DNA from: Cohnella panacarvi Gsoil 349
Lineage (GTDB): Bacteria > Bacillota > Bacilli > Paenibacillales > Paenibacillaceae
Direction: 5' to 3'
Assembly (NCBI RefSeq): GCF_000515335.1
Contig: NZ_KI911563.1
Location: forward strand, 2,368,355 to 2,432,354
Length of the DNA: 64,000 nt
The notes beneath the pieces were generated by a model, which searched no databases, had not been told where the DNA came from, and saw nothing but the letters and a program-made list of their open reading frames with translations. This document shows, piece by piece, positions 1 to 6,108 of this stretch (the stretch's first letter is position 1; the number at the start of each line of letters is the position of its first letter). The translations under genes and the position numbers were made by a program.

Positions 1-267
1 CTTTTTTAGCATTTCATTTTCCCGTATCAAGCTTTGTAAGTGTCGATCTTGGTTGATGTATTCTGTTTTTCGGCCACGCCGATCCAATAACCCGAACTGC
101 CCCAAGTTCCGATACTTCCGCATCCATTTTTTCATGCGATCTTGATCTGCAATCCCCAAATGTTCATTGATCTGACGATAAGTCCAACCTTCCTCAACAT
201 GGAGGCGAATTGCCTCTACTTTAACCTCATGCGTGTATCGCTTGAACTTCTGCCCCTTAACAGCCAT
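1..267 (-). CDS. IS3-type transposase OrfA (helix-turn-helix), partial
   Basis: The 89 visible codons begin MAVKGQKFKRYTHEVKVEAI and run off the window edge in frame. The segment EGWTYRQINEHLGIADQDRMKKWMR is a typical IS3/IS150 OrfA helix-turn-helix, followed by the basic LLDRRGRK stretch and the start of a leucine-zipper-like region (LIRENEMLKK). OrfA binds the terminal inverted repeats and is normally joined to the DDE-domain OrfB by programmed frameshifting; OrfB would lie to the left and is not visible. Family assignment rests on these motifs. Confidence 0.8.
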   Translation of the reverse strand, partial: MAVKGQKFKRYTHEVKVEAIRLHVEEGWTYRQINEHLGIADQDRMKKWMRKYRNLGQFGLLDRRGRKTEYINQDRHLQSLIRENEMLKK

Positions 268-345
268 AAAAAATGCACCCCCTAGAATTCATCGGATAAA
301 CCAGGGGTTTTTCCAATGTCCATTCTAAGGGGTGCACTCTACATG
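1..345 (-). mobile_element. IS3-family insertion sequence, left part only
   Basis: This is the terminus of an IS element that continues beyond the window's left edge. The outer end lies near 345, where the sequence reading inward on the minus strand starts TGCACCCCTTAGAAT. A related inverted copy of this motif lies at about 277-291, directly before the orfA start. The element sits beside the ssrA 3' remnant (361-394) and appears to have entered the loop of that remnant's terminator, because only one terminator arm (GTCAGGG, about 348-354) remains outside it. The exact terminal base and target duplication cannot be fixed without the other end. Confidence 0.7.
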
Positions 346-360
346 CAGTCAGGGTTCTTA

Positions 361-394
361 TGGTGGAGCCGAGGGGAGTCGACCCCCTGATCCA
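361..394 (-). repeat. ssrA 3'-end remnant (attachment-site-like)
   Basis: The segment matches the 3' terminus of both full tmRNA genes: TGGTGGAGCCGAGGGGAGT is identical to 7827-7845, then it degenerates after the T-arm. The preceding bases GTCAGGGTTCTTA (348-360) also match the flank of the native ssrA at 8303-8315, so about 45-50 bp is directly repeated at 343-391 and 8299-8346. Only the tRNA-like 3' end is present. The 3' end of ssrA is a well-known integration site for tyrosine-recombinase islands, so this is probably the scar of an older integration. No integrase is visible. Confidence 0.7.
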
Positions 395-450
395 AGAGAA
401 TAATACATGGTGCATCCCTCTTCTCTTCTTGAATGGATGTAGCGATAGCA

Positions 451-485
451 AAAGCCCCGAACGAAATTTTTTCGTTCGGGGCTTT
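451..485 (-). terminator. Rho-independent terminator of the cspA remnant
   Basis: A near-perfect palindrome with arms AGCCCCGAACGAAA and TTTCGTTCGGGGCT is followed on the minus strand by a short T-run. It lies just downstream of the cold-shock remnant's stop codon. Confidence 0.85.
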
Positions 486-495
486 ATGTGGCAGC

Positions 496-615
496 CTACA
501 GTTTTACGACATTCTCAGCTTGCGGTCCGCGATTACCTTGTACGGTATTAAATTCGACTTCGATGAAGCCGAAACCCTTGTCTGCATTAAACCATTTTAC
601 TGTTCCCGATTCCAC
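496..615 (-). pseudogene. cspA: cold-shock protein gene with in-frame internal deletion
   Basis: The minus-strand frame from GTG (615) reads [21 protein letters not shown] and then directly [18 protein letters not shown], 39 residues in all. An intact CspA-type protein has about 66. The N-terminal strand with RNP1 (KGFGFIEV) and the C-terminal strand are normal, but about 27 residues including RNP2 (VFVHF) are missing. The junction falls where intact homologues have VE at both sides of the gap, so slippage between short direct repeats is a plausible cause. An RBS-like AGGTGG and a terminator remain. A five-strand OB fold cannot form from this product, so it is probably non-functional. Confidence 0.85.
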
Positions 616-735
616 ATGAATTACCACCTAACTAATATTTACATGACTTTCTTATCCGGATTAGAAATAAAAAATTCACATATCGTACAAGGTTATTGCA
701 TCGAAGTAATAACCCTCTACGCTATGCGAATTCAG

Positions 736-786
736 TAGAAAGCGGTACCAGGTGAAAGCGGTACCAGGTAGGGATGCCGCTTTCTA
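736..786. repeat. tandem 16-bp repeat inside a hairpin
   Basis: Two exact tandem copies of GAAAGCGGTACCAGGT lie at 738-753 and 754-769. The outer sequence TAGAAAGCGG (736-745) is inverted as CCGCTTTCTA (777-786), so the block can fold into a 10-bp stem. No gene lies within it. It may act as a terminator for the gene at 820-1128, but there is no T-run. Confidence 0.6.
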
Positions 787-819
787 CATGCGCAGCAACA
801 ACGGACATGACCTGGATTC

Positions 820-1128
820 TTACCTTCTACATTCATACTCCTTGGTCGCGGCCTCCAACATCGCGTTCCAATCCGCGAAATCAGTCTCTCTTGCAACATG
901 CCGATCAAATAACTCGTCAGGGATATTCCGAACATCTTCGCGCGTTTCTACTTGGAAATTTCCCTTCGTCAAAAACTCCGCGAAGTTGTTCGCTGTGGAA
1001 TGCTTCTTCATGAACGTTTCGTCGAGTAACCGCGCCAACGAAACACCTTCAGAATCGATCTGCACGTCTTTCAATCCTTGCAATTCCTTCAACAGTTCAT
1101 CGAACGCCATCGGTTTATTCTTTCTCAA
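820..1128 (-). CDS. hypothetical protein, 102 aa
   Basis: A small acidic soluble protein with no signal peptide or membrane segment; I do not recognise the family. The start is TTG at 1128, chosen because AGGAGTG (1134-1140) lies immediately upstream at correct spacing. An extended -10 (TGTTATAAT on the minus strand, 1202-1207) is about 75 bp upstream. The sequence has a leucine-rich amphipathic N-terminal part (FDELLKELQGLKDVQI) and a charged C-terminus. It stands alone between the cspA remnant and a divergent DoxX-like gene in the accessory region. Confidence 0.65.
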   Translation of the reverse strand: MRKNKPMAFDELLKELQGLKDVQIDSEGVSLARLLDETFMKKHSTANNFAEFLTKGNFQVETREDVRNIPDELFDRHVARETDFADWNAMLEAATKEYECRR

Positions 1129-1386
1129 ACGATCACTCCTAGACTTTTATTGCGCAGCGCCTCGGCTGCAATCCGCCTCATACCATACACAAACCCAGTT
1201 CATTATAACACGTATTTGCGCCTGAACCTCTATCGCCATACTTGATATGGCACAAAAGTCAGGGCTCACCCTCGGCAAACCGCAATGCAGAAGACCGATG
1301 AATATCAGCGAGTGGATTCGTCAATATAATCGAGAGCTAGCAATAACCAATATCTGCTTTAATTACAATGATGGAGGATGAGATTG

Positions 1387-1815
1387 ATGAACGAACTGGA
1401 AATGAGCACGAAATCGGCGACGATCGCAACCGGCTTCTCAAGGCGGCGACTCTGGACGGCGCGCGGGATGTACGGAATCGTCATCCTGTTCATGCTATTC
1501 GATGGCATTGGCAAGCTCGCCAAGCCCAAGCAAGTAATAGAAGGGACTCTCGAACTGGGATATGAGGAACGCCATATCGCAGTATTGGGCGTTCTCGGCC
1601 TAATCTGCACCATCCTGTACGCGGTGCCGCGCACGCGCTTCGTGGGCGCGCTTCTGCTTACAGGCTTCTTGGGAGGGGCCGTGGCCGCACAGTTCAGGAT
1701 GGACAATCCGCTGTGGTCCAATACGCTGTTCCCCGTCTATATCGCAGTTTTGGCTTGGGGGCCGCTATGGCTCTTGGATCAGCGCTTACGTAACTTAATA
1801 TGGAAACGCCATTGA
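1387..1815 (+). CDS. DoxX-like small membrane protein
   Basis: A predicted 142-residue inner-membrane protein with about four hydrophobic helices: MYGIVILFMLFDGIGKL, IAVLGVLGLICTILYAV, FVGALLLTGFLGGAVAA and LFPVYIAVLAWGPLWLL. The GIGKLAKP region after the first helix and the GYEE segment before the second resemble DoxX-like proteins, whose precise role is mostly unknown (redox and sulfur functions are known for a few). The start at 1387 is preferred over an in-frame ATG at 1378, because GGAGG (1373-1377) is 9 nt from 1387 and touches 1378. It is followed by a GC-rich hairpin. Confidence 0.7.
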   Translation: MNELEMSTKSATIATGFSRRRLWTARGMYGIVILFMLFDGIGKLAKPKQVIEGTLELGYEERHIAVLGVLGLICTILYAVPRTRFVGALLLTGFLGGAVAAQFRMDNPLWSNTLFPVYIAVLAWGPLWLLDQRLRNLIWKRH

Positions 1816-1841
1816 TCACGCACGTTCCCTAAGCCAACAAA

Positions 1842-1863
1842 GCCCCGCCCCTCTCGGTGGGGC
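1842..1863 (+). terminator. GC hairpin after the DoxX-like gene
   Basis: Arms GCCCCGCC (1842-1849) and GGTGGGGC (1856-1863) can pair with one G-U. No T-run follows, so termination would be weak or the hairpin may only protect the 3' end. Confidence 0.45.
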
Positions 1864-1871
1864 TGCCGTAC

Positions 1872-1899
1872 GAAGCCGATAGGAGTCGCACCTCTGTCC
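1872..1899 (-). repeat. degenerate ssrA 3'-end-like segment
   Basis: The 28 bases align without gaps to the ssrA 3' end (native copy from about 8320, element copy from about 7831), with roughly 22 identities including AGCCGA, GGAGT and the final GTCC. It may be an older attachment-site scar between the 361 remnant and the transposon. The match is short and could be chance or a decayed tRNA-like end. Confidence 0.3.
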
Positions 1900-1987
1900 A
1901 GGGACTCCATGTCAACTGCTCTGCGCTCGGTTGAACCCAATGTCCTCATTCGGATTCGGGGCACTCCCCTTTCAGCCCACTAAAAAA

Positions 1988-1992
1988 CCCTG
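1988..1992. repeat. target-site duplication CCCTG, left copy
   Basis: This is the 5-bp direct repeat flanking the transposon; the right copy is at 8288-8292. Directly left, AAAAAA (1982-1987) is the displaced U-tract of the ssrA terminator read on the minus strand. Confidence 0.85.
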
Positions 1993-2139
1993 TGTGACTT
2001 CAATGATATGATTGCCAAAAAATCAGCCATATCATTGCCACAAACAGAGCCAAATGTACAGTATTTATTCTTAAATTATACCATTAAAATCAACGATAAT
2101 ATTGCCTAAAGTACATAAATAAATCATCCAGTTGCCAAA
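1993..2139 (+). repeat. transposon left end with TnsB-like 22-bp sites
   Basis: The terminal TGTGA is followed by related 22-mers at 1998-2019, 2021-2042, 2088-2109 and 2118-2139, most sharing an AATCA-like start and a TTGCC(A/T)AA end. The cores are partly palindromic (CAATGATATG at 2001-2010 is inverted at 2028-2037). The last two continue into AGTACA(T/A)A and are spaced 30 bp. This arrangement, a short terminal octamer then clustered 22-mers, is that of Tn7-like ends. Confidence 0.75.
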
Positions 2140-2177
2140 AGTACAAATAAGCTGTACGGTGAAAATATAGAAATATC

Positions 2178-2427
2178 ATGAGCGGAGTCACTTTGCTAAC
2201 GAAAAAAAGATATGGTGGTGGAGAGCTTGTTAGGGTTCCAGTTTATCCCCGGTAAGGAAGACCAATATATTGATAAATTTAAAAAAGTCATTACTGAGGA
2301 CTGGATAAGAAAGCAAACCCGACATATGTACTATAAAAATCAGTTCAAGGAAGCTGGTTCTTATTTTGACCTTTTGCATCCCATTATGGAGTATCACGTG
2401 GATATATGGTCGTCCTTGAGAACCTAA
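2178..2427 (+). pseudogene. possible frameshifted first gene of the transposon, unidentified
   Basis: From ATG 2178 the frame reads MSGVTLLTKKRYGGGELVRV and meets a stop at about 2253. In the next frame a 71-codon open stretch continues as KEDQYIDKFKKVITEDWIRK and ends HPIMEYHVDIWSSLRT. Removing one base near 2252 would join them into one protein of about 83 residues. It starts about 185 bp inside the left end, where the first transposition gene of Tn7 elements usually begins, and its tail overlaps the convergent TniQ-like gene. I do not recognise the family, and coding capacity itself is uncertain. Confidence 0.3.
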
Positions 2428-3005
2428 TCGGGACGGGCACTCTTGCTATTAGTTGCACTTGGTTTAAACCCTTTTTTCTTGGTTCCCATGTGTTCGTAAT
2501 ATCGCTGTATAACCTGGTTATACAGTTCTGGAAAACGAGAAGCTAAGTAACTTCTTGAGCAAGCCGTTTTCTCCATTATCTGCATCATGTGTGGTGGGGG
2601 ATTTTCCAAAAGCGAATCTTGCAGTACACGTTTAACTTTCTCTGCAATAAATCCTCGCTTTTTCTTTTTTTTAAAGTAATAGTTAGCTTCTTGGTTTATT
2701 TTTAAACCTTTCGTCTTATTCATTACTAGAGAATAAATTGTAGTATTTAAAAATGTAGCTAACCAAAGCAAACTTTCCAATTCAGGTTTGCTCTCTCCCT
2801 TTATCCATCCCCAAAGCGCATGCGGTAACCTTCCTGCGGATCTACCGAACTCAGCAACATTATCATTATAGTTCCTCTTTATGAATGCTTCTAACACCTT
2901 CGAAACTGACGATGAGCTATCAATCAGTAAAAGTGACTTTTGATTTACAATTACTCGTTTCAAGGAGTACGTCATTCTTCCCTTCGAGAAATGGTGTTGC
3001 TGCAC
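2424..3005 (-). CDS. TniQ/TnsD-like C-terminal protein (transposon target-selection family), short
   Basis: The 193-residue product contains the repeated helix-turn-helix architecture found in the C-terminal part of Firmicute TnsD/TniQ proteins. A segment like LPHALWGWIKGESKPELESL, followed by LLWLATFLNT, corresponds to the usual 'W-W-NGK-P-SLL-CLN' block. A later one (VKRVLQDSLLENPPPHMMQI, then SRSYLASRFPELYNQVIQRYYEH) matches the 'PPPS-EVARRLGYS-LYRHFPEL' block. TnsD proteins bind a chromosomal attachment site and recruit TnsC/TnsAB. The N-terminal zinc-binding TniQ part of full-length proteins (usually 400 or more aa) is absent, so this is a truncated or dedicated DNA-binding version. The start may be GTG 3005 or ATG 2975. 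The start lies only 20 bp from the divergent JAB gene. Confidence 0.6.
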   Translation of the reverse strand: MQQHHFSKGRMTYSLKRVIVNQKSLLLIDSSSSVSKVLEAFIKRNYNDNVAEFGRSAGRLPHALWGWIKGESKPELESLLWLATFLNTTIYSLVMNKTKGLKINQEANYYFKKKKKRGFIAEKVKRVLQDSLLENPPPHMMQIMEKTACSRSYLASRFPELYNQVIQRYYEHMGTKKKGFKPSATNSKSARPD

Positions 3006-3025
3006 ATTAGGGGGTTAATGCCTGC

Positions 3026-3529
3026 ATGAAGCTTCTCGAAATGACCAAGTCTCTGCACAGACAAGTAAGGGGCGACTTAGGTCGCCCTCACTCTCACGCT
3101 TCGGAACGTGTTGGCTTTGTCTTTTGTTTACTTAAAGGTAGAACCCTACGACTGACATCGTATACATCAGTTCCCGATGAGCTTTATATTAAAGATTCGA
3201 CTGTCGGTGCACGTATCAACCATCAGGCTATTGCGATGGCAATGAAGAAAGCTGATCATGAACGATTAGGAATTCTACATGTCCATGAGCATTGGGGGAC
3301 TGGGATTCCACAGTTCAGTGCAACTGATTTGTCCTCTCACTCTGATTTTTTACGTGCATTCCGGACGGCGAATCCAAATGCTGCTCACGGGTTTTTACTG
3401 CTAAGCAAAGATACTTTAATGGCTCGGGTCTGGCTACCAGGCGAATCAATCCATCGGGATATATTCCGGTGTGATTTCTCCGGAAAACTCTCTCTAGTTA
3501 GATTGCTAAGGAGGATACTGCAGATATGA
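3026..3529 (+). CDS. JAB/MPN-family metallopeptidase
   Basis: The 167-residue protein carries the JAB zinc motif: His85-x-His87 in HVHEHWG, then Ser98 and Asp101 in FSATD, with Glu27 in SERVGFVF as the likely catalytic acid. This is the H-x-H...S-x-x-D signature of isopeptidases that trim ubiquitin-like tails or remove conjugates. It overlaps the downstream E1-like gene by 4 bp, so the two are almost certainly co-translated. The start at 3026 is preceded by AGGGGG (3009-3014); no other in-frame start exists after an upstream stop. No ubiquitin-like protein or E2 gene is adjacent, unlike Bil-type or CBASS-associated systems. Target unknown; cargo location suggests defence or modification. Confidence 0.85.
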   Translation: MKLLEMTKSLHRQVRGDLGRPHSHASERVGFVFCLLKGRTLRLTSYTSVPDELYIKDSTVGARINHQAIAMAMKKADHERLGILHVHEHWGTGIPQFSATDLSSHSDFLRAFRTANPNAAHGFLLLSKDTLMARVWLPGESIHRDIFRCDFSGKLSLVRLLRRILQI

Positions 3530-4311
3530 GCAAAGTAAATAATCGTCAATCATTTCTCGGGGAGAAACTTGACAAAGTTCTAGGAAATTGTCTCGTAGGT
3601 GTAATCGGTCTAGGAGGGGGTGGTTCTCAGGTCGTTCAACAACTTGCTCATATCGGGTTTCGGCGATATGTCCTATGTGACTATGATACGATTGAGGGTA
3701 CAAATCTCAATCGTACGGTAGGAGCGACGTTACTCGATGTGGAGAATGAATCACGTAAGCTGGTTATTGCTGTCCGCATGATCCGCACTCTGCAACCAGA
3801 TGCGGAAATACAAGGAATTCCGAAGCGATTCCAAGAAGCAGCTGAAGACTTGAAGAAATGTGACGTTATATTCGGTTGCCTTGACGGGCTTGGAAATAGA
3901 GATCAGTTGGAGCGTCTCGCTCGTTCTGCGAATATTCCGTATATTGATATCGGAATGGATGTGAACGCAATGATTCCTGGCGAGCCCCCACGTATGTCGG
4001 GGCAGGTAATCGCCAGTCTCACAGGTCACCCCTGTATGAGATGTTACGGCTATATTAACGAAAAAGATTTGGCTAAAGAACACGCCGCATATGGAGACGC
4101 TGGTATTCGACCACAAGTCATTTGGCCAAATGGAGTATTATCTTCAACGGCTATTGGCGTCGCCCTCAATCTTTTGACTAATTGGACAATCCATGTAGAT
4201 AAACAAATCCTGTACTACGAATACGATGGAAACGTCGGAACCGTCAAACCGCACCTTTTCTACGAGCGGGAACTTCAACGTAATACTAGATGCCCGCATT
4301 ATCCAAGTTGA
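3526..4311 (+). CDS. E1-like ThiF-family adenylyltransferase
   Basis: The 261-residue Rossmann-fold protein shows the E1/ThiF/MoeB nucleotide site: glycine loop GLGGGGSQ (28-35), Asp52/Asp54 in CDYDTIEGTNLNR with Asn62-Arg63, Lys78, and Asp120 in FGCLDG. CxxC at 170-173 (HPCMRC) plus Cys256 could hold part of a zinc site. No cysteine occupies the usual E1 catalytic region (about 190-210, RPQVIWPNGVLSST), so it may adenylate without forming the thioester, or use another cysteine. Such enzymes activate the C-terminus of a ubiquitin-like or sulfur-carrier protein. Coupled to the JAB gene by a 4-bp overlap and followed by a strong terminator, so the pair forms a self-contained operon. Confidence 0.88.
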   Translation: MSKVNNRQSFLGEKLDKVLGNCLVGVIGLGGGGSQVVQQLAHIGFRRYVLCDYDTIEGTNLNRTVGATLLDVENESRKLVIAVRMIRTLQPDAEIQGIPKRFQEAAEDLKKCDVIFGCLDGLGNRDQLERLARSANIPYIDIGMDVNAMIPGEPPRMSGQVIASLTGHPCMRCYGYINEKDLAKEHAAYGDAGIRPQVIWPNGVLSSTAIGVALNLLTNWTIHVDKQILYYEYDGNVGTVKPHLFYERELQRNTRCPHYPS

Positions 4312-4328
4312 GTTGATTAATTAATGTG

Positions 4329-4353
4329 GCCCCCTTGTTTTACAAAAGGGGGC
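4329..4353 (+). terminator. terminator of the JAB-E1 operon
   Basis: Arms GCCCCCTT and AAGGGGGC flank a 9-nt loop 18 bp after the E1 stop codon. The AT-rich flank can serve as a terminator in either direction. Confidence 0.8.
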
Positions 4354-4505
4354 TTATACATATTTATCCATAACCATTTCTTTTTTTGAAATCTTAGTTA
4401 CTTTAATCGGGTGAAATTTTCGCCAATAAACAAGGCTCGGCCGTTAGCGCCGACGTTCTCGATAGAAAACGCTTGAGTAATTGTTAGAAGCTATATAGTA
4501 CTCAG

Positions 4506-5480
4506 TTAGTTTCCATTCGATTTAATTTTATCTACTTTATTAGTGGCAGCCTTTATATTAAGTATATTAATGGATGTATTTCCGTATTTTTTTTTTGTGG
4601 CTGAAGCAATTAAGAGTGACTTTATATCCTCCGCTTTAAGATCGGGGGAAATTGACAATATGATTGCCACAGCAGCTGATACCAATGGAGTTGCCGCTGA
4701 TGTACCACTAAACCAGTCCATACCATTCGTCGTAGACCCAGTTGTCAATAAATAACTACCCGGAGCTGCTATATTTCCAGCAGAATAATTTGATCGACTA
4801 TCCACAAACCCGGATTTAGTTAAGGCTGATACTGCAATTACATCCTTATATCGTCCAGGGAAATCATTCTCATTTTCCCCATCATTGCCTGCAGCTGCAA
4901 TTATTATTACACCTGAAGAAATTGCATTCTCAATAGCGATTCTCAATTCGTCTGAATCTGTTTTGGTCGTTAAGCTAATATTAATTATTTTTGCTTTATT
5001 CACGACTGCAAGATTAATAGCTTCTATTAGTCTGTCAATTGAAATACCGCTTTCCGAACCCACATCAATAGATAGTATGTTAGCGTTTGGCAATATTCCA
5101 CGTGGTGTTATCACACCATCACCATTTGCAGTAATTAATCCAGTAACTAAGGTGCCGTGAACAGAAGAAGGAGTATTTTCAAGAGTTATTTGTTTTATGC
5201 AGCTACTACATAAAAACTTATTATTAAGATCTATACCAGAATCTATTACAGCAATTAACGGTATGTTTTTTTGATTTAAACTTATGATATTTCGTCCGTT
5301 TATTAAATCCAGTGGCCAGGTGTAAAGTCCATTTAATTCTTTGTTTAAACCTGTAGATGTATAGACTTCACTAATTATTATTTTCCTGTTACTTATTGTA
5401 TCACTCCCTAATACCAAAGTTGTAACAATACAAATAACTAAAAGGAGAATATATTTAATATGCAAAAATCTGCTCACCAT
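4506..5480 (-). CDS. membrane-anchored or secreted subtilisin-like serine protease (S8)
   Basis: The 324-residue protein starts with a hydrophobic segment (YILLLVICIVTTLVLG) that is a signal or anchor. The S8 triad is clear: Asp80 in IAVIDSGID, His108 in VHGTLVTG and Ser261 in SGTSAATP, with oxyanion Asn199 in AAAGNDG. The prodomain is very short compared with typical subtilases. Start ATG 5480 is chosen because GAGGGG lies 10 nt upstream; the first 26 bp overlap the lipoprotein gene, so they are probably co-translated. It is low in GC like the other cargo. A specific protein substrate is not evident. It may act on the neighbouring exported protein. Confidence 0.85.
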   Translation of the reverse strand: MVSRFLHIKYILLLVICIVTTLVLGSDTISNRKIIISEVYTSTGLNKELNGLYTWPLDLINGRNIISLNQKNIPLIAVIDSGIDLNNKFLCSSCIKQITLENTPSSVHGTLVTGLITANGDGVITPRGILPNANILSIDVGSESGISIDRLIEAINLAVVNKAKIINISLTTKTDSDELRIAIENAISSGVIIIAAAGNDGENENDFPGRYKDVIAVSALTKSGFVDSRSNYSAGNIAAPGSYLLTTGSTTNGMDWFSGTSAATPLVSAAVAIILSISPDLKAEDIKSLLIASATKKKYGNTSINILNIKAATNKVDKIKSNGN

Positions 5481-6036
5481 CTTTATTAATCCCCTCAACA
5501 CCTATAACAATATTACCTTCAGGTTCATCAATTAGAACATAGCTGTACGTGTTCTCTTCTGATTTGGTAACATTAACTATTAAACCAGTGGAGAATTTAA
5601 TAACAATATCTGTTATTTCATCGTCTCGAATGAAACCACTAATAATATGGTACCGACCTTTATTATTTATTAGTCCCGACATCTCTAGTTTTGTAAATGG
5701 GACTGATTTATCTATCTTATTTAAAGTTTGGAACAAAATCTCCTGGTGGTTTCTATCCACAATAACTGAGCCTTCGTAATCATTATCTTGGGTACTAAAT
5801 AAAACGTATGATAAATCGCCGTATGTCGAGTCTTTAGTATATACAAGATTTATTGACTTTAAGTTTTGCTTCAGCTCGTCTTCAAAACTGTTTTTAATTA
5901 GTTGTTTATATTCTTGAAATACTTCTTTAGTATCACTCACTGAGTTCACATGCGTACTACACCCCAAAATTATCTGTGTCCAAAATAGAGCTAATATAGC
6001 CAAAAGTAACTTAGTTAAAACATTCCTCTTGACCAT
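5455..6036 (-). CDS. putative lipoprotein, 193 aa
   Basis: The N-terminus MVKRNVLTKLLLAILALFWT ends in the lipobox ILGC, so the mature protein should be anchored by a lipid-modified cysteine on the outer face of the membrane. The rest is mostly beta-rich with no family I recognise. The ATG at 6036 is preferred over upstream TTG 6045 because AAGGAGG lies 9 nt before it. The gene overlaps the subtilase downstream by 26 bp and follows the exported protein gene after a terminator. It may be an immunity or cofactor protein for the protease; this is inference from order only. Confidence 0.7.
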   Translation of the reverse strand: MVKRNVLTKLLLAILALFWTQIILGCSTHVNSVSDTKEVFQEYKQLIKNSFEDELKQNLKSINLVYTKDSTYGDLSYVLFSTQDNDYEGSVIVDRNHQEILFQTLNKIDKSVPFTKLEMSGLINNKGRYHIISGFIRDDEITDIVIKFSTGLIVNVTKSEENTYSYVLIDEPEGNIVIGVEGINKDGEQIFAY

Positions 6037-6061
6037 CAAAGCCAACCTCCTTCTTTATTAA

Positions 6062-6089
6062 AAGAGGTAGGGAACGTTCCCTACCTCTT
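6062..6089 (-). terminator. terminator between exported protein and lipoprotein genes
   Basis: A perfect palindrome centred on ACGT (arms AAGAGGTAGGGA and TCCCTACCTCTT) is followed on the minus strand by TTAAT. It separates the 6109-7116 gene from the lipoprotein-protease pair and may reduce read-through rather than block it. Confidence 0.8.
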
Positions 6090-6108
6090 AGATTAGACTT
6101 CAAAAAAT

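Noticed and set aside
433-738. 101-residue plus-strand ORF
   Set aside because: It is antisense to the cspA remnant and its terminator; no ribosome site and no recognisable protein features.
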